Part shown: positions 40,190-64,000 of the stretch, in pieces | Layout: each line of letters starts with the position of its first letter | How positions within the stretch are numbered: the stretch's first letter is position 1 | Notes under the pieces: generated by a model | Told to the model about the DNA's origin: nothing | Databases searched by the model: none | What the model saw: the letters and a program-made list of their open reading frames with translations, nothing else | From: Balanoglossus misakiensis | Lineage: Eukaryota > Hemichordata | DNA length: 64,000 nucleotides | Assembly: GCA_040954595.2 (NCBI GenBank) | Contig: CM082581.2 | Location: forward strand, 7,874,001 to 7,938,000 | Direction: 5' to 3' | Position numbers and translations under genes: made by a program

Positions 40190-40215
40190 ATTTATTTAAT
40201 AGATTTATTTATTTA
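40190..40215 (+). promoter_or_regulatory. AU-rich element (overlapping ATTTA motifs)
   Basis: ATTTATTTA at 40190-40198 and a second run with three overlapping ATTTA at 40203-40215, including the nonamer TTATTTATT. Such elements mark short-lived mRNAs, typically cytokine transcripts. They lie about 950 bases after the stop codon, before a candidate ATTAAA. Confidence 0.5.
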
Positions 40216-40339
40216 TTTTTAAGTTGCCAATAATGTTTAACGTCAGCTTTGTAAGTGCGTTTGTTTTTAACTTTTGTACTGAAATTTTCCCTTTTGACAG
40301 TCAAATATGGTTTGTATTGCATAACTTATTTGATAATTT

Positions 40340-40345
40340 ATTAAA
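40340..40345 (+). terminator. Candidate poly(A) signal of the cytokine-like gene
   Basis: ATTAAA variant hexamer about 125 bases after the AU-rich element. The convergent TRPM-like gene has its own signal about 145 bases further on. Confidence 0.35.
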
Positions 40346-40486
40346 TATTTATTTTTGCATTTAAATAACGCGTTACTCCAGTCACACTTACTGTCACGTG
40401 ATACCACAGAAGAAGAGTATATGAGGGGACCAGATGAAACGTGCTGAAGGAGTGAATGATCTTCACACAGTTAGTTAAAATATCAT

Positions 40487-40492
40487 TTTATT
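40487..40492 (-). terminator. Candidate poly(A) signal of the TRPM-like gene
   Basis: TTTATT on the plus strand (AATAAA on the minus strand), 325 bases past the TRPM-like stop codon at 40817-40819. Confidence 0.45.
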
Positions 40493-40816
40493 TTGAATAT
40501 ACACTTATATTACAATTACCATCGTACAACTACGCGTTGGCTTTCTATTCTGCACGGAAGCGTCAGCCTCTGGAGGCCGGGGGGAACCCTCCCCTATCTC
40601 ACGCTTTTCTTGCTCGTTTACTGTTAGCAGTAAAACTACAGTGCGTATACAATTTCTTAGTACATGTAAAAAACAAAAAGACAAAATGTACGTTTTGGCA
40701 CAAGAACACGTGATAGAAACGTCGTCGAGTTGTACTTTCAGATTTAGTCTCTAATTATGATGGACGGAATTCGTGGATAAGAACCCATCACTAAAACCAT
40801 GTCTGAAAATGGAATT

Positions 40817-54663
<13,847 letters not shown>

Positions 54664-56641
54664 ATGACTATCTTGAGACTGAACTGCTTCATAACCGAGA
54701 AGAAAAGACTTGAAATGCTTTCGAAGAAGGCAGCGGTTTTAGTGGAAAACATAAGGATAACGAAAACGGCATTTGTAAGTACCCGTATGAGTTGAACATC
54801 TGCCTGTGAGTGACCGTTAACGTTTGTGAACTGTAACTCGCAGTCGTGCTGTAAACCTGCCCTGCATACAGGTCTCTGTGTTAACACACTGACCTGCCAC
54901 GCTTAACTAGCTGTAACCCCCGGGGCTGTAACCCTTCATTTTTGTCGAGCTTAGCACAGTCACGTGATTGTGCGGACCGTTATTGAGAGCGTTATTGTTA
55001 TGTACATGTAATGCGGAAATTATAAAAAGCCAGGGTCGTTTTTGACCCTTTGAAAACCACATAAGGGCAATGAAAGCGTAGGCGGACTTGTGATTTTGGC
55101 CAGTGAAAATCCCCGTATGCACGTGATCGTTAGAGGCTCCGATGGATGACGGTATTTCTATATTTAGACAGGGGCATGCCCATATACATACGTCACATGC
55201 AGCGTTGTACAAACGCTCAGTGCTCACGGCTTGATCCCTTATCAGAAATCATGTGCACATTGTCCAAGGTTAAAATCACGATGTACAAATTAATGTCGGG
55301 TATCATGTTCACTAAGTGTTGTGCTCTGGTTACAGATGAACGAGAGTGACGTCACAGATGACAGTATAGAAGAGTGTCCCGAGGGAGACCAGCTTCCCCA
55401 TCCACCGACGGGCCGAACGATCCGAGACAGATCTGAGGTAAGGTGCTTCGCACACAGGAACACCGACTAGATAGGCTAGAGATTCGGGGGAGAGGGGGGG
55501 GGGGGCTACAGTATAAGGCAAATTTCTATTGCACAACAATGAGGTGAACGGTGAAGAAAGCTGGGAAACCGACTTGAACAGCACAGCAAAGCTATGTCAT
55601 ACATTCATTCATCATGCTGTACCGTCGTAACCGAACGGTTGTCATGGAAACGGGCTTTAAAACGAGGCGGTCTGAGCTTCAGTTACACTATGAACCGACA
55701 CAATTCAATTCAGAAGCAACTGACAGCTTTGTGAAATGCTTGAATATTAATTTTTTGATCATTGAATTTCAAAAGTGTTTTAATTTTTGAATTATAATTC
55801 GTAAGCTTTCCCTTTTTAATCACAGGCAGAAAAACTTCTAATTCAGTACCGTAGAGATTTGTTGGTGTACAGGAAATGGCTCAAGGCGCTGAAACAACAA
55901 TTTAAGCGGGAAAAGAGGCGGGATGAGGCGCAGTTGATGAAATCTTTGAAGCTGCACACGAAGCGGATGAACGGGGCCATAATGGACGTGGTAAGTTAAT
56001 TTTCATTTTCCTTTGTAAAGGATATGCTATCAGTACATGTAAAATGATCACGCGGAAGTCTTTCCGTGAATTGGCACTGTGCCAACCTCTGCTCTCAAAC
56101 TCAACAGCGCGACAAACGCGTCTTGTTTGGATGACATCCACCAAAATTCAATAAACAGCAGGGAATTCTGAGTAAATGGGTTTCCTGTAAAAAAAACTTA
56201 GCTATGATCTCATATCATAATAATATAATAATTATCTCATATGATTTGATAAATTTTGCCGTTGCTAACTATGGTCACTAGTCACGTGTTGGTACCTGAT
56301 CAAATAAATTTCTCTTCCATTTTCGCTACGAATTGGGTCAAACTATCATTATATAGAGCCGCTACTGGTTTCGCATTTAACGAATGGCTTTATTTCAAAC
56401 ACCGTCGCGTATATCATCATGGCAACATTATTCATCGGTGTTAAACATTGCTCCTTGCTTTCCACAGCTCCGGAACGACACCACCGCACACCTTAAGAGG
56501 CGGGAAAACCCGACCGATATCCCCGCAGAAATCGACGATAACCAGACGATGTGTTTCCTTGAGAAATTCTACCTGTACCAGGTGTCCTGCAAGCAGAAGA
56601 TAGACTACATCGTCGAAAACATCGACTTTCAAGATCCCTGA
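54664..56641 (+). CDS. Unrecognised 183-residue charged helical protein
   Basis: Four exons, all phase 0 with canonical splice sites: 54664-54774, 55336-55437, 55826-55990, 56468-56641 (TGA). Exon 1 is a basic, Leu-containing helix-like segment. Exon 2 is acidic and Pro-rich (ESDVTDDSIEECPEGDQ). Exon 3 is a Lys/Arg-rich helix with coiled-coil character (LLVYRKWLKALKQQFKREKRR). Exon 4 ends QVSCKQKIDYIVENIDFQDP. There is no signal peptide or membrane segment. I do not recognise the family. Exon 2 begins with its own ATG, so a shorter 146-residue start at 55336 is possible. It sits between two TRP genes with its own AATAAA at 56850. Confidence 0.65.
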
Positions 56642-56849
56642 GAGAGACACCGCCGCCGATTGGGCAATGCAGCTGTTGTTATAGCAACGGTACTTGGAGA
56701 CTGAATCGCGTTTTCGTGGTTGAATTGAAAACCTGCCGAGAATACTTGAACGTTCGGTTGACTACTGCGCTCACGTCACCGCAACATCAAGAGTTTCATT
56801 TTTATGGTGATTCAAGCTGCCAAAAAAGACAATGGGTGATTTGGATGTT

Positions 56850-56855
56850 AATAAA
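56850..56855 (+). terminator. Poly(A) signal of the 183-residue gene
   Basis: AATAAA 209 bases after its TGA codon. Confidence 0.6.
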
Positions 56856-57764
56856 AGACACCTTAATTACGCCATTTTAGTGACATATTTATGATATTTT
56901 TCGATAAAGATATGGAGGTTATCTGCATATCCGTGTCAGCTTTGATCGTAACAAATAACTTATTTATTCAAGAGTTTTACAGTCAATATATCATAAAAAT
57001 GGCGTTCTATGTGCTATATTTGACGCCTGTATCAAAATTTGACTCATGCACTGCCATGTATGATGTAGTTATAAAGTCATTGTGTTTTGCTTGATTTATT
57101 TTTGTATTAAGAGCTTGTATATGTCAATGTACTTATGCGATATTTTACTTGGGGTATTGCATTCAGAAATCACTATTAAAGTATATCTTTTGCTATACAC
57201 GTTTGTCTTAAGGAGTCCATTAGAATTAACGCACAGTTCCAAGACAATACACAGTCAGCGATCAATAACAAAATCTTCAGAGAAATGGAGCTTACGCAAC
57301 GCCGAGACCTGGCCATGCATACACAATACGTTACCAACGTCCATTGTATTCAGAGCCGTAACGCATTAAAGACAGCCTAATGAGGAGCGACTCGTTGTCA
57401 CGATGTCACGTCGACGAGCGAGGTTGTTTACTCGGCCGTAGGCTTGTGTTACCTGGGCAAGGACGCACAGGGACCTGCTTGCCAAACGTGTCACGCGTCC
57501 CGAAAGGTAAAAATGTTCCCGTGAAACAGGAGAGAAGTTGTGGTTAGGCTTTTGGTCGAAATCCGTGACGGCGTACGTGTGCATGTTTGCCTGGCACAAC
57601 ACGATTCATCCGCTGAAGGCCCCAGTCCATTGCAGTGCGTACAGTTAGCATTGACAAACCACATTGAAACACCCGGATTGTTTCCCCTATATCGGTCTGC
57701 TCATTATTCTGAACGTCGAGAGCTTTCATTTCAAGACAACGTTCATGGGGTAAAACCGAACACT
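56856..57764. other. Intergenic / 5' region of the TRPC-like gene
   Basis: AT-rich to about 57,370, then more CpG-containing sequence leading into the first TRPC-like exon. An in-frame ATG at 57540 would add 75 residues without a recognisable domain. I prefer the start at 57765. Confidence 0.5.
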
Positions 57765-60700
57765 ATGTCGGAGAATTCTGCCGTAACGCGAGAATTTGAA
57801 CAAGGCCGCAGACCAACCTTACTGCACGCACTGTCGGCCAGCTCTCGCGACCTGTACGCTTACTACCGAGGGGAAGACCCCGCTGATCTGACCGCTACCG
57901 CCGAGGGAAGTGGGTATCGGTCGGTTGGCCCGCTGCTGCCTGGACAAGTCGGTGCTTCGCTGGCAGACAGTGATGACGGGATATCGCGGCAGCATCGCTT
58001 GCCACCAGACCTGCAAAACCGGCCGAAACGCCACCGTTCTCCTATCCGTGAAAGACCAGTGACGACCGATGCCCACCTGGTGCACCATAAGGCGAGTGTA
58101 GACCTCGAAAAGCTGGGGCGACGCAAAAAGAAGAAACGCCGGGCCAGAACCATAACTGATATCCCACCAATCAGAAGTTACTCTGATGAAAGTAAAGGTG
58201 GCGTGCTTGCTCATACAGACTCGTCACATTCGAAACAAACAGGCAAGTTATTTTTCTCAAATCAATAGACTTGACATTTGATAAAGGATTATAACAATGT
58301 GATCCTCCCTGCAAGGTTTTATTTGTCATGAACGGAAAAGGACAACAGTGAGAATTCAGTGCTTCTATTCACCATCACTCAGAACGTCCTCATGACATTG
58401 TGATTTTAATCACGGTCACTCCACACAGTGACTGCGTGTGTTTATGTATGCGCTCGATGTCCATATTACTACTGTAACACTACTTATTGTTCAATCTGTA
58501 ACGTCTACTATACACACACCGTCTCAGGTAACAACGATTCAGAAGGGACCCTGAGACGCCAGAAAATATCCCTCGGAAAATCCGGAGACTCTGCATCGCA
58601 GGTGGGGTGGCTTCCGGGACAGTCGACGCGGTTTCCAGGCCAACCGGTCAAAGAAGAGCAGGACGCCGCAACCGATTTGTCTCGTGATAATGGGGACGGC
58701 GACAGTGACAAGATTGGCCAATCATCGCCGATGGAGGCGTTCGTTAAAACAGGTGTACATGCCTTAGACAAACTTAACACGGGTGAGGATAGAAACGAAG
58801 GTTCGACTCCGCCTTCGAAAAATGACCCCCAAACAGGAGACGAAGTGATGGGCAAACTGAAGGGAGAGATCATCAGAGGCAGCAGTGATGATGGTAAGAT
58901 ACGTGTACTTACTTCCCCAACAGCATACTATACGCGAGTCACGTGGTACCTTTGTTCTTAAACGAACATTTGCCATAGTTTAGACCAACCATCTGTACCG
59001 TGATTCAAGTTCTCCGATGAAAACTACATGTCTTTGGGACTACGTATGATATGAATATAGATTTACTCAGCTCCGATTCAGATGGACCACATTTTGCTTT
59101 ATGTTACATAGGTGAGGAAGGAGAGGGGAGCAAGTATGACCCGCAGCCAACCCTGATGGCGCTAGAATCTGTGTTACCCAGCAGACTAGAAGAAACGTCA
59201 TCAGAAAATCCTCGCACTGATGACCCTCAGGCTAGAAAAGAAATGGGCGAAATGGAAACCCTGGTTGAATTTACGTCCAAAATTCGAACAGACGACGGAA
59301 AGACGGCTCTTCACCTGGCGTCCATGCACGGGGATCCGAATTTCGTCCAACGACTTCTCAGATTCGGCTCTGACGTCAATATGAAATGCATCTTGGGAAG
59401 GACACCACTTGATTACGCTATTCTCTCTGACAAGGACTCCAGTGCTGATGTCGTCGACGTTCTACTTAATGCAGGTACAATTGTATATTTTAACCTTTTC
59501 CGACCTTAAACTAATGCACCTGGGGATTCAATTAAAAGCGTGCGGCTGATTTTGGAAAAATAAAAAATATCAGTTATTACATATTATTTTATTAAAAATA
59601 TTTCCACTGTCTAAACAAATCACCGTAATGGCTCATTGATCCGCGTTTGCAGGTGCTATTACTAATTCCCAGGACAACGAAGGAAACACTTGCTTGCACC
59701 ACGCCGTTTCCAGTGGCAACGACGGGGTGCTCACTAGGCTTCTTCAGAGCGACGTGGACGTTTCGATTACCAACGATGTCGACGAGACGGCCGTAGAGGT
59801 GGCCGTGAAAAGCGAACGGGGCAAAGCTTTTAGAACTTTCAAATTACTCCTGGAGTATGTCGGCGACGAGTTTGACCTGAATGCGAGCAGCAGAGATGGC
59901 TGCACGCTTCTGCACTCCGCCGCCGGTGTCGGTAACATCGACGTGATGGAGTTATTGCTGAGAAACGGCGCCGATCCCACCGTTCCCGGGGGCAAGTGGA
60001 AAGAGTCGCCGGTGCAGACGTTGTATCATAAATTGTTGGTTAACATGGCTCAGGTATGCGATTTTATTACTTATCGATGAACTGACGTACGTGACAAGTG
60101 TAAACTCTCAATCTTTCATACACCTAACCTTCGTTTAACGATGCTTTGATACTAATTTTTGCCGTGTATGGGAATGCTTCTTTAACTTGCTTGCAATTTT
60201 ACGTGTATTATTCGATCTTCTCATGATTGAAGGATGACATTTCCGGTGACATTGAGACGGCTTGCAAGTTGTGTAACCATGAACTGATTGCTGCATCCCC
60301 TCGGCCAGTGTACACAGCCTTGCACTACAGCACCATATTGCGGAAGATATCCTATGTAAAACAGGTTCGTAGGAATTTCACCGTCCCATTGATTGGGCGA
60401 CACAAGTGCTTTATTGCATCAGCAATGTCTGCATTGCCACAGTGCTAATGCTCGTTTTAAACATACCTTGTTAAATATAAATGTTTTTGTAAACAATAGT
60501 TTGCCTCGATGTCATATTGAGAGTAACATTTCGATTGTAAATGTTCGAATTTTAACTGGAATCGGAAACTCGATGTCGATGCGACCAGACTTTGAGTCAT
60601 TGCTGCAACACCAGTCAAGATACGTCATGGCTCGAATATCGACCAATCAGTGTATATTTTCAGGACTCGAGTGAACAGTATCAAAATCTTGCCAGCGACA

Positions 60701-63700
60701 TGGAAGATTTAGCGATCGATATGCTTCAGCAGATCACGAATCGGAACCACGCCTTAAACATCGTGGAAGAGAATGACAATTACCTGCTTGGTTATGCTCT
60801 GAAAAACGAACACAAAAAGGTATGTCGACTTAATGGTCAGGCATGCGTCAACATGTTTCACCAGGCTGTCACTTTCAGAGTATAACACCCAGGCCAGTCT
60901 TGGTCCACACTTGAGCGTTCTGTGAACTTCTCTTAAAATAACCACGTTTATTAAAGCAAAACATACAATGCAGGTGCATACAATCATACCAAAAACAGAG
61001 AACACGAGGGGAGCTTTCTGAACTTGTTTTAAATACTCTGTCTTATTACTTCAATGTTTTTTCGGATATTCAATATGATAGTCAGTTATTGGACAAAGGT
61101 AAGAAGGCCTATCGTGTGCTCATAATTCTGAAAAGGATGAGCCCCAGTTTACGTACATGTTATGCACACGCATCTTCTTATCATTGCATTGGTTTCTCTT
61201 CTCCCATCGCCCAGTTTGTTTCCTCTCAGCACGTACAGCGGCTGCTCAAGCGAATGTGGTTCGGTTCTCTGCCGAAGTACGTCATCAACACTCAACTCAA
61301 AAACATGTGGACATGCATACTGTTATATTTCCTCACGCCGCTCATTTACCCTGCCGCCTACTGTTTGGATGGAGCGACGAGCAACTGGACTGGTGGGCCA
61401 GACGACAACTTGCACCGTCATCACGGGCGCCGTTGTTGCTGCTGCCTCTGCGGCCAAGGTTGGAGTGAACGCCGGGTGAATTTCAAGCGGACCGTGGCGG
61501 ATTACTTCGGGTTCGTGTCCGACATTGCCCAAAGCTGTCCCATGATGAACTTCAACGCGCACCTTGTCTCCTACTCGGCCTACATCATATTACTGGTGGT
61601 GAAGTGCCAAGTGACATACCGCGGTACCTCGTGGTTCACGGACTCGCTAATCCTTGTCTTCATATGCGGCCAACTCCTCGAAGAGGTCCAAGAATACAGG
61701 GCCGATAAATCCTTCTGGAGCTACCTCAATCGACATGGGCACATCTTCAATGTAGTCAACATCGGCAGCCAACTCGTCCTCAGCACAGCGGGATTTATCA
61801 TATATCTGGCAGGCGACGAGGCCGTGGACAAGCACGGAAAACTAATCGACATCGGCATAGCACTGGTTACAGTTCTGGCCTTCTTCCGGTTAGTAGCGTA
61901 ACGTTTAACGGGTGGGGAGGGAGCAGGGGTAACCCCGAAGGAATGGCTGTTTTTCAGAGGTCAACGCTGTAATAATTTGGCCAATACCAGCCTTAAAGTT
62001 TAAGACGATTCGTTGGTGTTCATACAGTTTTAAAATTCAGAACGTGTACATGTAAATGTATATTCTTCAGTAAAATGGCAACCTGCATGTACACGTAACC
62101 GAGTTAACCGCTTTGTGTACTTTTGTATTTTATAGTTTGCTGTACGTTTTGGAAGTGAGCAACGATCTTGGGTTGTTGCAAATCTCATTCCTCCAAATGT
62201 CTCGAGACTTTCTCCAAGTGGTCGTATTCTTGACGGTTAACTTGCTGTGCTTTGGACTTGCGCTGATAAAGGTGAGAAATATCTTATGATAAGATTAGAT
62301 GACAAAGCTACCAAAAAAAGTCGGTTATCTGCATAACAAAACGTTTTTAAATGGCTGCTCAATATTACCGGTATCGACTGTCAACAATATTTGGCAAAAC
62401 TTACCCTTTAAATAATTTTATGTTGTTAGCATCATTTTGTGTGGTGGTGTCTTTTGTTTTAGATTTACTCTATAACAGCACCTTCATCCGGGCAGTCAAC
62501 CTCCAATTCTCATTGGTCTTCCGTAATCGCCAATAGCACGACTGCGCAGACTGGATTTTCAGGGGACAGTGAAACGTGAGTAGCATCGAAATCTCTCTAT
62601 TTTAATCTTATAGTACAATATATAACTCAAAATAAAACTTCCAGTATAGATATTAGCCCAGAATATAGAGGATTTCGATTGTTCATATCTTCAATAAGAT
62701 ATCATCAGTAAGATATCTTCAATTATTGCATCTCAATCACGCGAATCCGGCGGACCACTTCTTTATGCATTAAGTGATGACATTACCGGACAACCTTTCT
62801 TTTACTTAAGTGTCCAATTAAATTTCTCCACTTGCAGTTTGACCGTTCCGCTGATGATACTTTTATGGGCTGTGCTGGGTCTGGCCTCCGTGGATAATTT
62901 CCACTCGTCGCTCTATGTCGTTGAAGTCATCGGCAAACTGCTGCTGGCCATGTACAACCTGATCGCCGTCGTTGTCCTCGTCAACACCCTGATAGCCAAG
63001 ATGAGCGACAGTTACAACCACATAGTGGTAGGCGCTGGCATATCTTCTTGAACTGGTTTATTTCAGAGTTATTACCTGTTTGTCTACTCTTGCCTAAGTG
63101 ATCATTTTATGCAACAGAAAATTATAACATTCACTCCCCTTTGGTAGTACAAGTCATGTATTGTCAGTGAAAAAAGTACACATTTGGTCAAAAGTTTAAA
63201 TGTGACAAAGCTGAGTTACCATAATCACAACTTTATTTTGTGATCCATCCTGTAGGAGAATGCCACAATCACCTACAATTTTGCACGTGCCGAAACGGTA
63301 ATGGAGTATAATCACCGTTCGCCAGCTCCTGTGCCTTTTAATCTCCTCATCTGTTTGGCAAATGCGACCCAGAAGGCGTTCGTGTATCTGAAGAACTGTT
63401 GCCAGATCAGGACCGATGAAAGGGTAGGTACAAAAAGCTGTGTAATTTTGTTTATCGAGTATCTGATATGTTCATGGAAATTTCACTAATTCTTTCGCAT
63501 GGTGGTGTCGTGTATGGGAAGGGGGGTGGTTGTGTAAACACTGCTGTAGCTTGTGTAAAACTATCGGTTCACTGAACACAACAAATTTAACTGCGGACGT
63601 ACGCAAGTTACTGTTGTCCTTTAACTATTCAAAGGTTGATGCGAGCAGCCGATCGTCAGTGAGGCCTTTGGTCGATGAAAACACAAGCCAAAAAGAGCTG

Positions 63701-63994
63701 ATGGCAGATCCACCAAAACAAAACCAAGGAGAAGAAGAAAAAGACATAGATAATGACATGGACAGTATTTACGTCACTTTGAAAAGAGAATTTCTTGATA
63801 ACCATAACAAAGACAACCATAGCTTGGAAACTGTAATAGATAATTTGCTGGAGAGTTCGGCAAGCGTAGAGAAACAAATCAACAAAGTACAGGCGGAAGT
63901 GGAGGGGATGCGCAGTGCTGAGGAGGATAGCTGGGCAGAGTTGAGCGAGGCGTGGACGTCGGTGGAAAAGTTACTCCAAGATTGTTTCCGTTAG
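57765..63994 (+). CDS. TRPC: TRPC-like ankyrin-repeat cation channel
   Basis: Twelve exons, about 1,178 residues: 57765-58242, 58528-58893, 59112-59474, 59653-60053, 60233-60364, 60664-60819, 61215-61888, 62136-62271, 62463-62575, 62838-63027, 63256-63423, 63635-63994 (TAG). Residues 1-340 are a long, low-complexity, basic and acidic N-terminal extension. Ankyrin repeats follow at about 345-535 (GKTALHLASMHGD, GRTPLDYAI, GNTCLHHAVSSGN, GCTLLHSAAGVGN). A membrane domain spans about 650-1000. S4-S5 carry FFRLLYVLEVSNDLGLLQISFLQM, the strongest TRPC signature. The pore helix region is LTVPLMILLWAVLGLASVDNF, and S6 ends VVVLVNTLIAKMSDSY. The TRP region YNFARAETVMEY…PVPFNLL matches TRPC FAR…Y…PPPFN. 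A coiled-coil-prone acidic C-terminus ends the protein. Its length exceeds typical TRPCs (about 800-980) because of the N-terminal extension. The first intron appears to use a GC donor (AACAG|gcaagt). TRPC subtype is not assigned. Confidence 0.87.
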
Positions 63995-64000
63995 CCCGGA

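Larger units (their letters stand above)
39248..40345 (+). other. 3' untranslated region of the cytokine-like gene
   Basis: Non-coding sequence from the TAG to a candidate ATTAAA at 40340-40345. It includes a G13 run near 39,706-39,718 and an AU-rich element. Open frames inside it (e.g. 39567-40130) resemble nothing recognised and are treated as chance. Confidence 0.45.

Noticed and set aside
57540-57764. Upstream in-frame ATG extending the TRPC-like protein by 75 residues
   Set aside because: No domain in the added part; cannot be excluded without a 5' transcript end.

Overview
The window is animal nuclear DNA: multi-exon genes with GT–AG introns of a few hundred bases, many microsatellites, and no bacterial-type operons. 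The gene set (a fibrocystin-L homologue, a prominin, TRPM-type and TRPC-type channels, and a small helical-cytokine-like gene with a vertebrate-style exon layout) points to a deuterostome. A cephalochordate (amphioxus) is my best guess, but the species cannot be proved from the sequence alone; hemichordate, echinoderm or another invertebrate remain possible. All gene models were assembled by hand from open frames, splice sites and intron phases.

Layout, left to right. (1) 841–10546, plus strand: the C-terminal ~1,230 residues of a PKHD1L1 (fibrocystin-L)-like receptor. It has a tandemly duplicated exon pair whose phases make the two copies mutually exclusive, a dibasic convertase-type site, one membrane helix, and an unexpected cytoplasmic tail ending in a MYND zinc finger. 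(2) 14602–32464, plus: a complete prominin homologue of 27 coding exons (~896 residues) with an 8.5 kb first intron and a run of tiny phase-symmetric exons in its cytoplasmic tail. (3) 36787–39247, plus: a five-exon, 186-residue secreted protein with intron phases 1-0-0-0, a TATA box, an NF-kB-type site and AU-rich 3' elements. This is the architecture of vertebrate IL-6/G-CSF genes. (4) 40817–50660, minus: a TRPM-family channel (~1,410 residues) that converges on the cytokine candidate. (5) 54664–56641, plus: an unrecognised 183-residue, charged, probably helical protein. (6) 57765–63994, plus: a TRPC-like channel with ankyrin repeats (~1,178 residues).

The genes do not form an obvious pathway. 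Most encode membrane proteins, and the two TRP channels are transcribed away from each other on either side of the small orphan gene. The strongest candidate for something undescribed is the IL-6/G-CSF-like cytokine. Next are the frame-enforced alternative exons and the MYND-tailed fibrocystin-L. Non-coding DNA holds several long simple repeats, a small fold-back repeat family present at two loci, and a striking abundance of the self-complementary motif TACATGTA.
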